Shown piece by piece: positions 26,856 through 34,857 of a stretch of DNA of 64,000 bases. Numbering within the stretch: the stretch's first letter is position 1; every line of letters begins with the position of its first letter. The position numbers were made by a program, and so were the translations under genes. The stretch is from Chloroflexota bacterium (GTDB lineage Bacteria; Chloroflexota; Chloroflexia; Thermomicrobiales; JADLAZ01), in the NCBI GenBank assembly GCA_020849725.1, contig JADLAZ010000103.1:1-64000 (forward strand), read 5' to 3'. The notes under the pieces were generated by a model. The model was not told the DNA's origin and made no database searches. It saw only the letters and a program-made list of their open reading frames with translations.

Positions 26856-28262
26856 GTGGCATCACGCGACCCAGGCGGGAACGTTGGTGGTCCACCGGCG
26901 CTCCAGATAGAGCGACCAGCGGCGGGCACGGTCGCCAGCGGTCGTCCGACTGCTGAGTGGATGCTGCTGGCGATGGCCGCGCTGGCGACGGTGCTGGCGC
27001 CGCTCAACTCGACGATGATCGTCGTCGCGCTGCCCCGCGTCATGGTCGACTTCGGCGCAGACCTGTCGACGGTCAACTGGCTGGTGACTGGTTACCTGAT
27101 CTGCATGGCGGCGCTGCAACCGGTGGCCGGCGCGCTCGGCGATCGGCTCGGCCGGCGGGGGCTGATCGTCGGCGGGCTGGTCACGTTTGGGCTGGCCTCG
27201 GTCGGCGCGGCGCTGGCGCCGACGCTACCGGTGCTGTTGGTGTGCCGCTTGCTGCAAGGGGTGGCCGGGGCGCTGGCGCTGCCGAACGCGGCGGCGCTGG
27301 TGCGGGCGACGGTGCCGGCGGAGCGGCGAGCGGCCAGCTTCGGCCTGATCGGCTCGGTGGCCGGGCTGGCCGCGGCCGTCGGACCGCTGACCGGTGGCCT
27401 GGCGCTGCAACTCGCCGACTGGCGGGCGATCTTCCTGGTCAATGTGCCTCTGGTCGTGGGGGCGTTGGCGCTGGCGACGCGGGTCAGCCAGCCACCGCGG
27501 GGGCGGTCGGCTGGGCCAATCGACCTGGCCGGCGCGTTCGTGCTGGGCGTCGCTCTCATTCTGGCGGCCGTGTTGCTCATGGGCACGCGTGGTCCGCTGG
27601 CACTGTCGCCGGCAATCGGCTGGCCGGTGCTGTTTGGGCTGGCCGGGTTGCTGGCCTGGCATGAGGCGCGCCACCCGGCGCCGGTGCTACCGTGGCGGCT
27701 GCTGGCCAACCGAGGCTTTGCCGCTGCGGCCAGCGCCGTGGCGACGAGCAACCTGGCGATGTACGTCACATTGCTCGTGTTGCCACTGCTGCTGAGCCAG
27801 CGTGCCGACAGCACCGCGCTGCTCATCGGTGGGCTGATGACGGTGCTGTCGGCGGCGATGGCGCTGGCGACGCCGTTCGGCGGCCGGCTGGCCGACCGCG
27901 TCGGCCGGCGCTGGCCGGCGGTGATCGGGCTGACGCTGCTGACGGTCGGCCTGCTGCCGTTCGCGGTCATCGGCGCGAGCATCGCCGTCGTGCCGGCCGG
28001 GCTGGGCCTCCTGGTGGCCGGCGTCGGGTTGGGCCTGGCCTCGGCCAGCCTGCAGACAGCGGCCGTCGAGGCGGTCGGACCGGAGTCGGCCGGCATCGCC
28101 GCCGGGCTGTTCTCCACCGCGCGCTACCTGGGCAGCATCGTTGGCTCGAGCCTGATGGCCGGCTTGCTCGCGTCGGCCGGCGGCTACACGGTCATCTTCA
28201 TCGTGGTGGTCCTGGCGGCGGCACTGTCAGCCTTCGTCAGCTTCGGCCTGCGCGACCGGTGA
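26856..28262 (+). CDS. MFS drug exporter (DHA2-like)
   Basis: The protein is 468 residues with about 12-14 membrane helices. Motif A is seen as GALGDRLGRRGLIVGG and again as GGRLADRVGRRWPAV; the antiporter motif C-like segment is GSVAGLAAAVGPLTGG. The first helix contains LAPLNSTMIVVALPRVM, typical of DHA2 exporters such as EmrB. GTG 26856 follows GGGAG by seven bases. It lies 136 bases after the split dikinase and may be cotranscribed. The HlyD-type adaptor at 43 kb is a possible, distant partner. Confidence 0.85.
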   Translation: MASRDPGGNVGGPPALQIERPAAGTVASGRPTAEWMLLAMAALATVLAPLNSTMIVVALPRVMVDFGADLSTVNWLVTGYLICMAALQPVAGALGDRLGRRGLIVGGLVTFGLASVGAALAPTLPVLLVCRLLQGVAGALALPNAAALVRATVPAERRAASFGLIGSVAGLAAAVGPLTGGLALQLADWRAIFLVNVPLVVGALALATRVSQPPRGRSAGPIDLAGAFVLGVALILAAVLLMGTRGPLALSPAIGWPVLFGLAGLLAWHEARHPAPVLPWRLLANRGFAAAASAVATSNLAMYVTLLVLPLLLSQRADSTALLIGGLMTVLSAAMALATPFGGRLADRVGRRWPAVIGLTLLTVGLLPFAVIGASIAVVPAGLGLLVAGVGLGLASASLQTAAVEAVGPESAGIAAGLFSTARYLGSIVGSSLMAGLLASAGGYTVIFIVVVLAAALSAFVSFGLRDR

Positions 28263-28358
28263 GCAGGGCTGGTACGCCAGGCGGCGTGGCGAGCCAATCG
28301 GTCCTCTGTTCCTTGTACTCTCCCAACGATTTCCCCACGCCGCCTGGCTCGCCTGCTC
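28261..28358. repeat. Long interrupted palindrome filling the gap between two convergent genes
   Basis: GCCAGGCGGCGTGG (28276-28289) is the exact complement of CCACGCCGCCTGGC (28335-28348). Outer arms GAGCAGG (28261-28267) and CCTGCTC (28352-28358) are complementary too. The element runs from one stop codon to the other. It can act as a bidirectional terminator, or be a small palindromic repeat element. The 45-base loop is relatively AT-rich. Confidence 0.7.
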
Positions 28359-29267
28359 CTACCGCAGCCAGCGCTTGTCCAACTTGCAGATGACGGTATA
28401 GGCCGGGTCGAAGACGTTGCCGATCTCGTAGCGCACCAATTGGCCCAGCAGCGTCGAGGCGGCGAGGCCGTCGAGGCCGTAGTCGGCGGCCAGCCAGCGC
28501 ATCATCTCAGTCGTGGCGTGCTGGAGCGCCTGGTCGAGCGGGCGGGCATTGCCAGCGGTCAGGATCTCGCGGCCATTGTCGGCACGCGGCCAGTGGATGG
28601 TCTTGCCTTTCAGCAGCCGCACGGTGAAGGTCACATCGAACGAGACCTCGATGCCGGTGCCGACGATCTCGCCGTCGCCCTGGATGGCGTGGCCGTCGCC
28701 AAGCTGAAAGAGCGCGCCAGGCACGAAGACGGGGAAGAAGACCGTCACACCGGTGGTGAAGCCGCGGTAGTCCATGTTGCCGCCGTGTTGCGCCGAGGTG
28801 GCGCAGGAGATCGCCTGGCCACGGTCAGGCGCGACGCCGAAGCAGCCGAGCATCGGCTCGATCGGCAGCACCAGCCCCTCCAGGCCGGCGATCGGCTCGC
28901 GCGCCCGGGCCGTGCCGGCGGCGAGGTCAAGGTCCCAGAAGACGCGCCCGCCGCGCGCCGGCAATTCGCGCACGTACTCCGGGTCGACGACGTTGCCGGC
29001 CACGACCGGCGCGGTGTAGCCCCAGTCGCGGTTCGGCCACATGTGATCGAACGTGACGGCCAGCGTGTCACCCGGTTCGGCGCCGTCGACAAAGAAGGGG
29101 CCGGTCTGCGGGTTGCCACCGGGCGTGACCGCCTCGCCGCGCTGGTCGTGGCCGCCGGCGTCGACGCAGGTCGTGCTGACGCTGTCGCCATCGGCGATGG
29201 TCAAGACCGGCGCGTGCGACCCAATGGCGACGTGGTAGTGGTCGGGGGTGAAAGTGTGCCGGGCCAT
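28359..29267 (-). CDS. Acetamidase/formamidase family amidohydrolase
   Basis: The protein is 302 residues, a full FmdA/AmdA-family enzyme that releases ammonia from short amides. Typical segments are VDGAEPGDTLAVTF, PIEPMLGCFGVAP, the central CATSAQHGGNMDYRGF, and GDGHAIQGDGEI. ATG 29267 follows AGGAGA. It is 16 bases downstream of the GH140-like gene, so the two form an operon, an unusual link of a glycosidase with an amidase. The physiological amide is unknown. Confidence 0.88.
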   Translation of the reverse strand: MARHTFTPDHYHVAIGSHAPVLTIADGDSVSTTCVDAGGHDQRGEAVTPGGNPQTGPFFVDGAEPGDTLAVTFDHMWPNRDWGYTAPVVAGNVVDPEYVRELPARGGRVFWDLDLAAGTARAREPIAGLEGLVLPIEPMLGCFGVAPDRGQAISCATSAQHGGNMDYRGFTTGVTVFFPVFVPGALFQLGDGHAIQGDGEIVGTGIEVSFDVTFTVRLLKGKTIHWPRADNGREILTAGNARPLDQALQHATTEMMRWLAADYGLDGLAASTLLGQLVRYEIGNVFDPAYTVICKLDKRWLR

Positions 29268-29283
29268 GTGATGTCTCCTTTAC

Positions 29284-30834
29284 TCAGGTCGTTACGATCA
29301 GCACCCAGTCCTCAGCGGTCGGCGCTGGACCGGCTCGCCATGCCCGGTCGAGACCAAGCTCGACCGGGCCGGCCGGGTATTCGGCGCCGGTGCGCGGGTC
29401 GAACCAGTGGGCGGTCCAGGAGCGGTCGGCCAGACCCTTGAGGATCAGGTTGGCCGCGCCGCGAGGCTGGTAGACGATCCAGCAGCTGTCGGCGGCGATG
29501 GCGCAGCAGGCGCGATCGGTGGCCGTCAGCGGCTGGGGTGATTGCCAGACCCGCTCGGGAGCAGGTTGAAGGCGCCACCAGGGCAGCTGCCGCAGGCGGG
29601 TCGCGCCGATGCCGCAGAAGGCCGCGCCCGGGTGCTCCAGCCCGACGAACCAGGGCGGACCGATCTGCGGCCCGGCCAGGTCGCCCTCGTCGTCGCCGGG
29701 CCGCTTCCAGTTCCAGATGCCCTGGCCACCGTAGGAGTGGCCCATCGTCGCACCGGACAGCACGCTGACCCAGAAGGCGTAGCGCGCGTCATCGCCCGTG
29801 AAGGCCGGACCGTACGCGCGCATGTCGCGTGAGGGGTGCGCCTCGTACCAGGGCTCGCCGTTGATGACGGCTTTGACCGGGTCTAACCGGTAGTAGGCGG
29901 CCGGCAGCGAGGCAATATCGGCAATCGACGACCGCCGATGGCCGGTCTGGAGCATGTGGAAGTCGTGCCAGCGCGAGCGATGGTGCAGCGTGTGCCAGTT
30001 CATACTCGGCGGCAGGTGGTTCGTCGTCGGGTGCCCATATTGGTCACTCGCCTCGACGGCCTTGCCGACTGCCTCCCACTTGTCCATCTCCTGCACGTAC
30101 TCGGCGTCGCCCGAGACGCTCCACACCATCGGGAAGGCGCTGTAGCGGGCGACGGCGTAGCGCGCGAAGGCGACCGCCTGTGCGGTGGTGAAGTGAACGG
30201 CCGGCAGATGTTGCCGCGGCCCGCCCCAAATGAGCGGCAGGAAGACGGTCAGCCCGCGCTCGGCGGCCAGCCGGATGAATCCGTCGTAGCGACGAAACCA
30301 GGCTGGGTTGGGCCGGGATGTGTCGTCGTCGACGAACGGACGGTTACCCTCGACATCGGGCCACTCCCAGCGCAGCGGCAGGAGGATGACATGCACGACG
30401 CTGAAGCCCTGCGCCACGCGTCGGTCGAGGTAGGTGACCCACTGATCGGGTGTGCCTTTCCAAACGATGTACCAGGCGGTGTCGCCCAGCCAGAAGAACG
30501 GCTCATCAGTGGCGGTCGTCAGCGTGCGTCGGTCGTCGCTGAGGCGCAGCGGCCCGGCCGGCCAGCGCTCGCCGGTCGGCGGTGGCCCGACCGATAGCGT
30601 CCCGCTGCTGGTGTTCGTCTGCCAGCGCCAGTCGCCGGCAGCGTCGAGCGCGGCCCGCGCCCGCCAGACGTCGCCATCGGAGAAGGCGTCGATCGCCAGC
30701 GTCTGGCCGTTTGGACTGGTTAGGCGCACGGCGGCCGGCGCCGTGAGGCCGTCGCTGGCGGCCGGCGCCGGGAGCGCCCACTCGAACACGCGCCGGGCCA
30801 GGGCAAGCGGGCCGGCGGCTGGGTCAACCGACAT
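29284..30834 (-). CDS. GH140/DUF4038-type glycoside hydrolase with C-terminal collagen-binding-like domain
   Basis: The protein is 516 residues. A short beta domain (about 20-95) with DUF5060-like features precedes the barrel, which has the family segment FFWLGDTAWYIVWKGTPDQW and GFSVVHVILLPLRWE. Acidic candidates for catalysis lie in VWSVSGDAEYV and VINGEPWYE. The C-terminal part (ADSCWIVYQPRGAANLILK) is the putative collagen-binding-like sandwich found with this family. Characterised GH140 members are apiosidases. No signal peptide is visible, so an intracellular oligosaccharide is likely. ATG 30834 follows AAGGAG. Confidence 0.8.
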   Translation of the reverse strand: MSVDPAAGPLALARRVFEWALPAPAASDGLTAPAAVRLTSPNGQTLAIDAFSDGDVWRARAALDAAGDWRWQTNTSSGTLSVGPPPTGERWPAGPLRLSDDRRTLTTATDEPFFWLGDTAWYIVWKGTPDQWVTYLDRRVAQGFSVVHVILLPLRWEWPDVEGNRPFVDDDTSRPNPAWFRRYDGFIRLAAERGLTVFLPLIWGGPRQHLPAVHFTTAQAVAFARYAVARYSAFPMVWSVSGDAEYVQEMDKWEAVGKAVEASDQYGHPTTNHLPPSMNWHTLHHRSRWHDFHMLQTGHRRSSIADIASLPAAYYRLDPVKAVINGEPWYEAHPSRDMRAYGPAFTGDDARYAFWVSVLSGATMGHSYGGQGIWNWKRPGDDEGDLAGPQIGPPWFVGLEHPGAAFCGIGATRLRQLPWWRLQPAPERVWQSPQPLTATDRACCAIAADSCWIVYQPRGAANLILKGLADRSWTAHWFDPRTGAEYPAGPVELGLDRAWRAGPAPTAEDWVLIVTT

Positions 30835-31047
30835 CCTCGCTCCTTCTCGATTGCCACAGGTCACGATGACGAACCGTGGCCATTCTAGCGCCCGCGGCCA
30901 GCGATCGATACGCCTGCGCGTCCGCGCATTGCCACGGCTGTTGCGGAACCGGCGTGGCCTGGCGCATGATCGGGGCGAGCGACAAGCCAGCGCATCGTTG
31001 GTGAAGTAGCGGGCGCGGTGAGCCGCGCGGGAGGAGGGATCGACGCC

Positions 31048-32256
31048 ATGGCGACGACGGTCGGGATCATCGCCGCGCTGGACACGAAGGGCGCGGAGGC
31101 GCGCCTGCTGCGCGACGTCATCGCCGCGCGCGGGCTGGAGACGCTGCTCATCGACGTGGGGGTGCTGGGCGAGCCGGCGCTGCCGGCCGGCGTCACCCGC
31201 GCCGAGGTGGCCGCGGCCGGTGGGGCCGACCTGGCGCGCCTGGTCGCGTCGGAGGACAAGGCGGCGGCGATGGCGGCCATGACCGCCGGTGCGGCCGTGG
31301 TTGCGGCGCGGCTGCACGCCGCCGGCCGGCTGGATGCGCTGATCGGTCTCGGCGGCAGTGCTGGCACGACTATCGCCACCAGCGCCATGCGCGCGCTGCC
31401 GGTGGGCGTGCCCACGCTGGTCGTCAGCACCGTCGCCGCCGGCGACACGCGCGCCTACATCGGCACGAAGGACATCACCATGATGTACTCGGTGGTCGAT
31501 ATCGCCGGCATCAACCGGCTGTCGGCGCGCATCCTGACCAACGCCGCCGCCGCCATCGCCGGCATGGCCACCGCCGAGCCGCCGCGCCTGGCCGAGCGGC
31601 CGCTGCTCGCGGCCAGCATGTTCGGCAACACGACCGCCTGCGTCGACCGGGCGCGGGCGGCGCTGGAAGCGGCCGGCTACGAGGTACTCGTCTTTCACGC
31701 TACCGGCGCCGGTGGGCAGACGATGGAGAGCCTGATCGCTGGTGGCTTCATCGCCGGTGTCCTCGATGTGACGACGACCGAGTGGGCTGACGAGCTGGCC
31801 GGCGGCGTCTTCAGCGCCGGCCCGACGCGGTTGGACGCGGCCGGCGCGGCCGGGGTGCCGCAGGTGATTGCGCCCGGCTGCCTGGACATGGTCAACTTCG
31901 GTGCGCCGGCGACGGTGCCGGAGCGCTACCGCGACCGCAACCTCTACCACTGGAACCCGAGTGTGACACTGATGCGCACGACGCCCGAGGAGAACGCCCG
32001 CCTGGGTCGCATCATCGCCGACAAGGCCAACGCCGCCACCGGCCCGGTCGCCATCCTGCTGCCGCTCCAGGGCGTCAGTCAGTTGGATAGTCCCGGCCAT
32101 CCCTACTGGTGGCCCGAGGCCGACGCCGCGCTCTACGACGCGATCAAGGCCCATGTGCGGCCGGGCATCCTCGTCGAAGAGATCGACGCCAACATCAACG
32201 ACCCGGCCTTCGCCGATCGCGCGGCCGGCTTGCTCCTGGAGATGGTCAGGAAATAA
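31048..32256 (+). CDS. Tm-1-like ATP-binding domain protein (UPF0261)
   Basis: The protein is 402 residues. ATG 31048 is ten bases from GGAGGAGGG; an earlier GTG lacks a site. Family marks are IAALDTKGAEARLLRD, LIGLGGSAGTTIATSAMRAL, YIGTKDITMMYSVVDI and QVIAPGCLDMVNFGAP. The plant virus-resistance protein Tm-1 has this domain as its N-terminal half. Bacterial UPF0261 proteins have no settled reaction. The next gene, 13 bases away, encodes the partner that is fused to this domain in eukaryotes, so they are expected to act together. Confidence 0.88.
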   Translation: MATTVGIIAALDTKGAEARLLRDVIAARGLETLLIDVGVLGEPALPAGVTRAEVAAAGGADLARLVASEDKAAAMAAMTAGAAVVAARLHAAGRLDALIGLGGSAGTTIATSAMRALPVGVPTLVVSTVAAGDTRAYIGTKDITMMYSVVDIAGINRLSARILTNAAAAIAGMATAEPPRLAERPLLAASMFGNTTACVDRARAALEAAGYEVLVFHATGAGGQTMESLIAGGFIAGVLDVTTTEWADELAGGVFSAGPTRLDAAGAAGVPQVIAPGCLDMVNFGAPATVPERYRDRNLYHWNPSVTLMRTTPEENARLGRIIADKANAATGPVAILLPLQGVSQLDSPGHPYWWPEADAALYDAIKAHVRPGILVEEIDANINDPAFADRAAGLLLEMVRK

Positions 32257-32269
32257 CTGGAGGCGACTG

Positions 32270-33127
32270 ATGCGGTACACGCGTGAGCAGGTGCTCGAAC
32301 GTCTGCGTACTCAGGTGGCGGCTGGCCGGCCGGTCGTCGGCGCGGGGGCCGGCACCGGCATCTCGGCCAAGTTCGCCGAAGCCGGTGGCGCCGATCTCAT
32401 CATCATCTACAACTCCGGTCGCTATCGAATGGCCGGCCATGGCAGCCTGGCCGGCGTGCTGGCCTTTGGCGACGCGAACCAGATCGTCAAGGAGATGGGC
32501 GAGCGCGAGGTGTTGCCGGTCGTGCGCGAGGCGCCGGTGATCGCGGGAGTGATGGGCACCGATCCGCTGCGGCAGATGTGGCACCTGCTGCGCGAGCTGG
32601 ACGCGCTCGGCTTCTCCGGCATCAACAACTTCCCGACCGTCGGCCTGATCGACGGCCGCTTCCGGATGGAGCTGGAGCGGACGAACATGGGCTTCGGTCG
32701 CGAGGTCGACATGATCCGCCAGGCGCACGAGCTGGGCTTCTTCACCTGCGTCTACGTCTTCAACCCGGACGAGTCGCGGGCGATGGCCGAGGCTGGCGCC
32801 GACAGCATCATCGCCCACATGGGCCTGACCGTCGGCGGCTCGATCGGGTTGGAGCGCCACGATGCGATGCAGTTAGCCGATGCGCCAGCGGCCGTGCAGG
32901 CGATTGGCGAGGCAGCCTGGGCGGTCAATCGGGAGGCGCTGCTGCTCTGCCATGGTGGCCCGATCGCTACGCCCGACGACGCGGCCTACGTGCTGGCGCG
33001 CTGCGATGCGGTGGGGTTCGTCGGGGCCAGCTCGATGGAGCGGCTGCCAGTCGAGACGGCGCTGACCGAGACGACGCGGCGGTTCAAGAGCGTGCCCCTG
33101 CGCGGTCAAGCGGGCGGAGCGTCCTAG
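32270..33127 (+). CDS. PEP-hydrolase-like TIM-barrel protein (Tm-1 partner)
   Basis: The protein is 285 residues, of the phosphoenolpyruvate hydrolase/TIM-barrel signal transduction family. Visible are VGAGAGTGISAKFAEAGGAD, IIIYNSGRYRMAGHGSLAG, GINNFPTVGLIDG and MGLTVGGSIG. ATG 32270 follows GGAGG by six bases. With the UPF0261 gene it reproduces the two-domain layout of Tm-1. A catabolic role fits the neighbouring hydrolases. Its stop TAG overlaps the stop of the convergent cobA-hemD gene on the shared CTAG. Confidence 0.85.
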   Translation: MRYTREQVLERLRTQVAAGRPVVGAGAGTGISAKFAEAGGADLIIIYNSGRYRMAGHGSLAGVLAFGDANQIVKEMGEREVLPVVREAPVIAGVMGTDPLRQMWHLLRELDALGFSGINNFPTVGLIDGRFRMELERTNMGFGREVDMIRQAHELGFFTCVYVFNPDESRAMAEAGADSIIAHMGLTVGGSIGLERHDAMQLADAPAAVQAIGEAAWAVNREALLLCHGGPIATPDDAAYVLARCDAVGFVGASSMERLPVETALTETTRRFKSVPLRGQAGGAS

Positions 33128-34674
33128 CCGGGTGACGCAGGCGATCGGGGAGGTAGTGCGAGCGCCGCCACCAGCGCGTCCGCCAGGCCCGAAATCGTGT
33201 GGTCGGCGGCGGTGGCTGCCACGGTCAGGCCCAGGTCCGTGGCGGTCCGCGCCGTGATGGGGCCGATGGCAACGATCACGGCTTGCTCCAGGCCGGTCAG
33301 GTCGCCGCCGAGCGCGGCGACGAGGTTGCGGGCGGTGCTGGAGCTGGTCAGGGTCACGGCGTCGATGGCGCCGTCACGCACGAGTCGGAGCGTCGCCGGG
33401 TCGACGTCGGTCTCGGACGTGGTCCGGTAGGCGACGACGGCCTCGACGATCGCGCCGCGCGCCGCCAGCCCGGCGGCGAGCGTGTCGCGGGCCTGGTCAC
33501 CCTGGGGCAGCAGCACCCGGCGGCCGGTCAGGTCGTCGGCCTCGAAGGCGGCCAGGATGCCCTCGGCCACCGCCTCGGGCGGCACGCGGTCGGCGCGCAG
33601 TCCGCGCTCGGCTAGCGCCGCCGCCGTCGCCGGGCCGATGGCGCACAGCTGGCAGAGGCCGAAGGCGCGGGCATCGCGGCCGGTCGCGTCCAAGCGCTCG
33701 AAGACGCGCGCCACGCCGTTGACGCTGGTGAAGATGACCCAATCGACGGTGGCCAGCCGGGTCAGCGCGGTGTCGAGCGGGCCGTCGTCGCCGGGGACGA
33801 TGCGGATCGCCGGCAACTCGATCGCGACCGCGCCCAGCGCCGTCAGCCGGTCGCTGAGCGCGCTGGCCTGGGCGCGGGCGCGCGTCACCAGCACACGCTT
33901 GCCGAACAGCGGCCGGCGGTCGAACCAGGCCAATCGCTCGCGCAGGCGCACGACCTCGCCGACGACCGTCACGGCTGGCGCCTCGATACCCGCCGCGCTG
34001 ACCCGCGCGGCGATGTCGGCCAGCGTGCCGGTGACGGTGTGCTGACGCGGCCAGGTGCCCCACTCGACGACGGCGACAGGCGTCGTCGCCGGTCGCCCGT
34101 GGGTGATGAGGTGGCCGGCGATAGCGTCGAGCCGCTCAATGCCCATCAGGAAGACGAGCGTACCGTCGCCGGGCGCGAGGTGCTCCCAGCGCAGGCGCGA
34201 CTCGGGCCTGGTCGGGTCTTCGTGGCCGGTAATGATGTGGACAGACGAGGTTAGCGCGCGGTGCGTGACCGGGATGCCGGCGTAGGCCGGCGCGGCGATG
34301 GCCGAGGTGACACCCGGCACGATCTCGAATGGCAGCCCGGCCGCGACCAGTGCCTCGGCCTCCTCGCCACCGCGCCCGAAGACGAACGGGTCGCCGCCCT
34401 TGAGGCGGGTGACGACCTGGCCGGCGCGGCAGCGCGCGACCAGCAGCGCGTTGATCTCCTCCTGCCGCAGCGCGTGGCGACTGGCCTGCTTGCCGACGTA
34501 GATGCGCTCGCAGTCGGGGCGGGCGGCAGCCACCAGCGCCTCACCGACGAGCCGGTCGTAGACCAGCACGTCGGCACACCGCACGCGCTCCAGACCCTGG
34601 ACGGTTATCAGACCCGGGTCGCCGGGACCGCCGCCGACCAGGTACACGATGCCCGGCGCCCGAGGCTCATCCAC
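33124..34674 (-). CDS. cobA-hemD: Uroporphyrinogen-III C-methyltransferase / uroporphyrinogen-III synthase fusion
   Basis: The protein is 516 residues. Residues about 1-250 are SUMT: VYLVGGGPGDPGLITV, LVYDRLV, VTRLKGGDPFVFGRGGEE and the FLMGIERL segment. Residues about 258-516 are HemD: RRPLFGKRVLVTRARAQA, IFTSVNGVARVFERL and DAVTLTSSSTARNLV. One chain can close hydroxymethylbilane to uroporphyrinogen III and methylate it at C2 and C7 to precorrin-2, entry to siroheme and B12. Two GTG starts (34677, 34674) follow a G-rich site; 34674 gives better spacing. Precorrin-2 dehydrogenase/ferrochelatase is not in the window. Confidence 0.93.
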   Translation of the reverse strand: MDEPRAPGIVYLVGGGPGDPGLITVQGLERVRCADVLVYDRLVGEALVAAARPDCERIYVGKQASRHALRQEEINALLVARCRAGQVVTRLKGGDPFVFGRGGEEAEALVAAGLPFEIVPGVTSAIAAPAYAGIPVTHRALTSSVHIITGHEDPTRPESRLRWEHLAPGDGTLVFLMGIERLDAIAGHLITHGRPATTPVAVVEWGTWPRQHTVTGTLADIAARVSAAGIEAPAVTVVGEVVRLRERLAWFDRRPLFGKRVLVTRARAQASALSDRLTALGAVAIELPAIRIVPGDDGPLDTALTRLATVDWVIFTSVNGVARVFERLDATGRDARAFGLCQLCAIGPATAAALAERGLRADRVPPEAVAEGILAAFEADDLTGRRVLLPQGDQARDTLAAGLAARGAIVEAVVAYRTTSETDVDPATLRLVRDGAIDAVTLTSSSTARNLVAALGGDLTGLEQAVIVAIGPITARTATDLGLTVAATAADHTISGLADALVAALALPPRSPASPG

Positions 34675-34857
34675 CACGGCTCCCCCCTCCGCAACCTCGC
34701 CGCTGGCTGGCGGCTGGCCTCCACAGGTGAGTGTATCTTGCGATGGGATTGGACAGAGGAACAGACGCGACCCGCAGTACGTGCGGCGCAGCAAGGCGGA
34801 CCGGGAATCGTTCCGGTTCACCAGCGACGGAACTGCCGGTCGCCGGTGTGCGACGGG

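Noticed and set aside
30835..32280. Continuous minus-strand frame joined to the GH140-like gene, giving 998 codons
   Set aside because: The upstream part is the antisense of the Tm-1-like gene with a low-complexity translation; the ribosome site at 30834 marks the true start.
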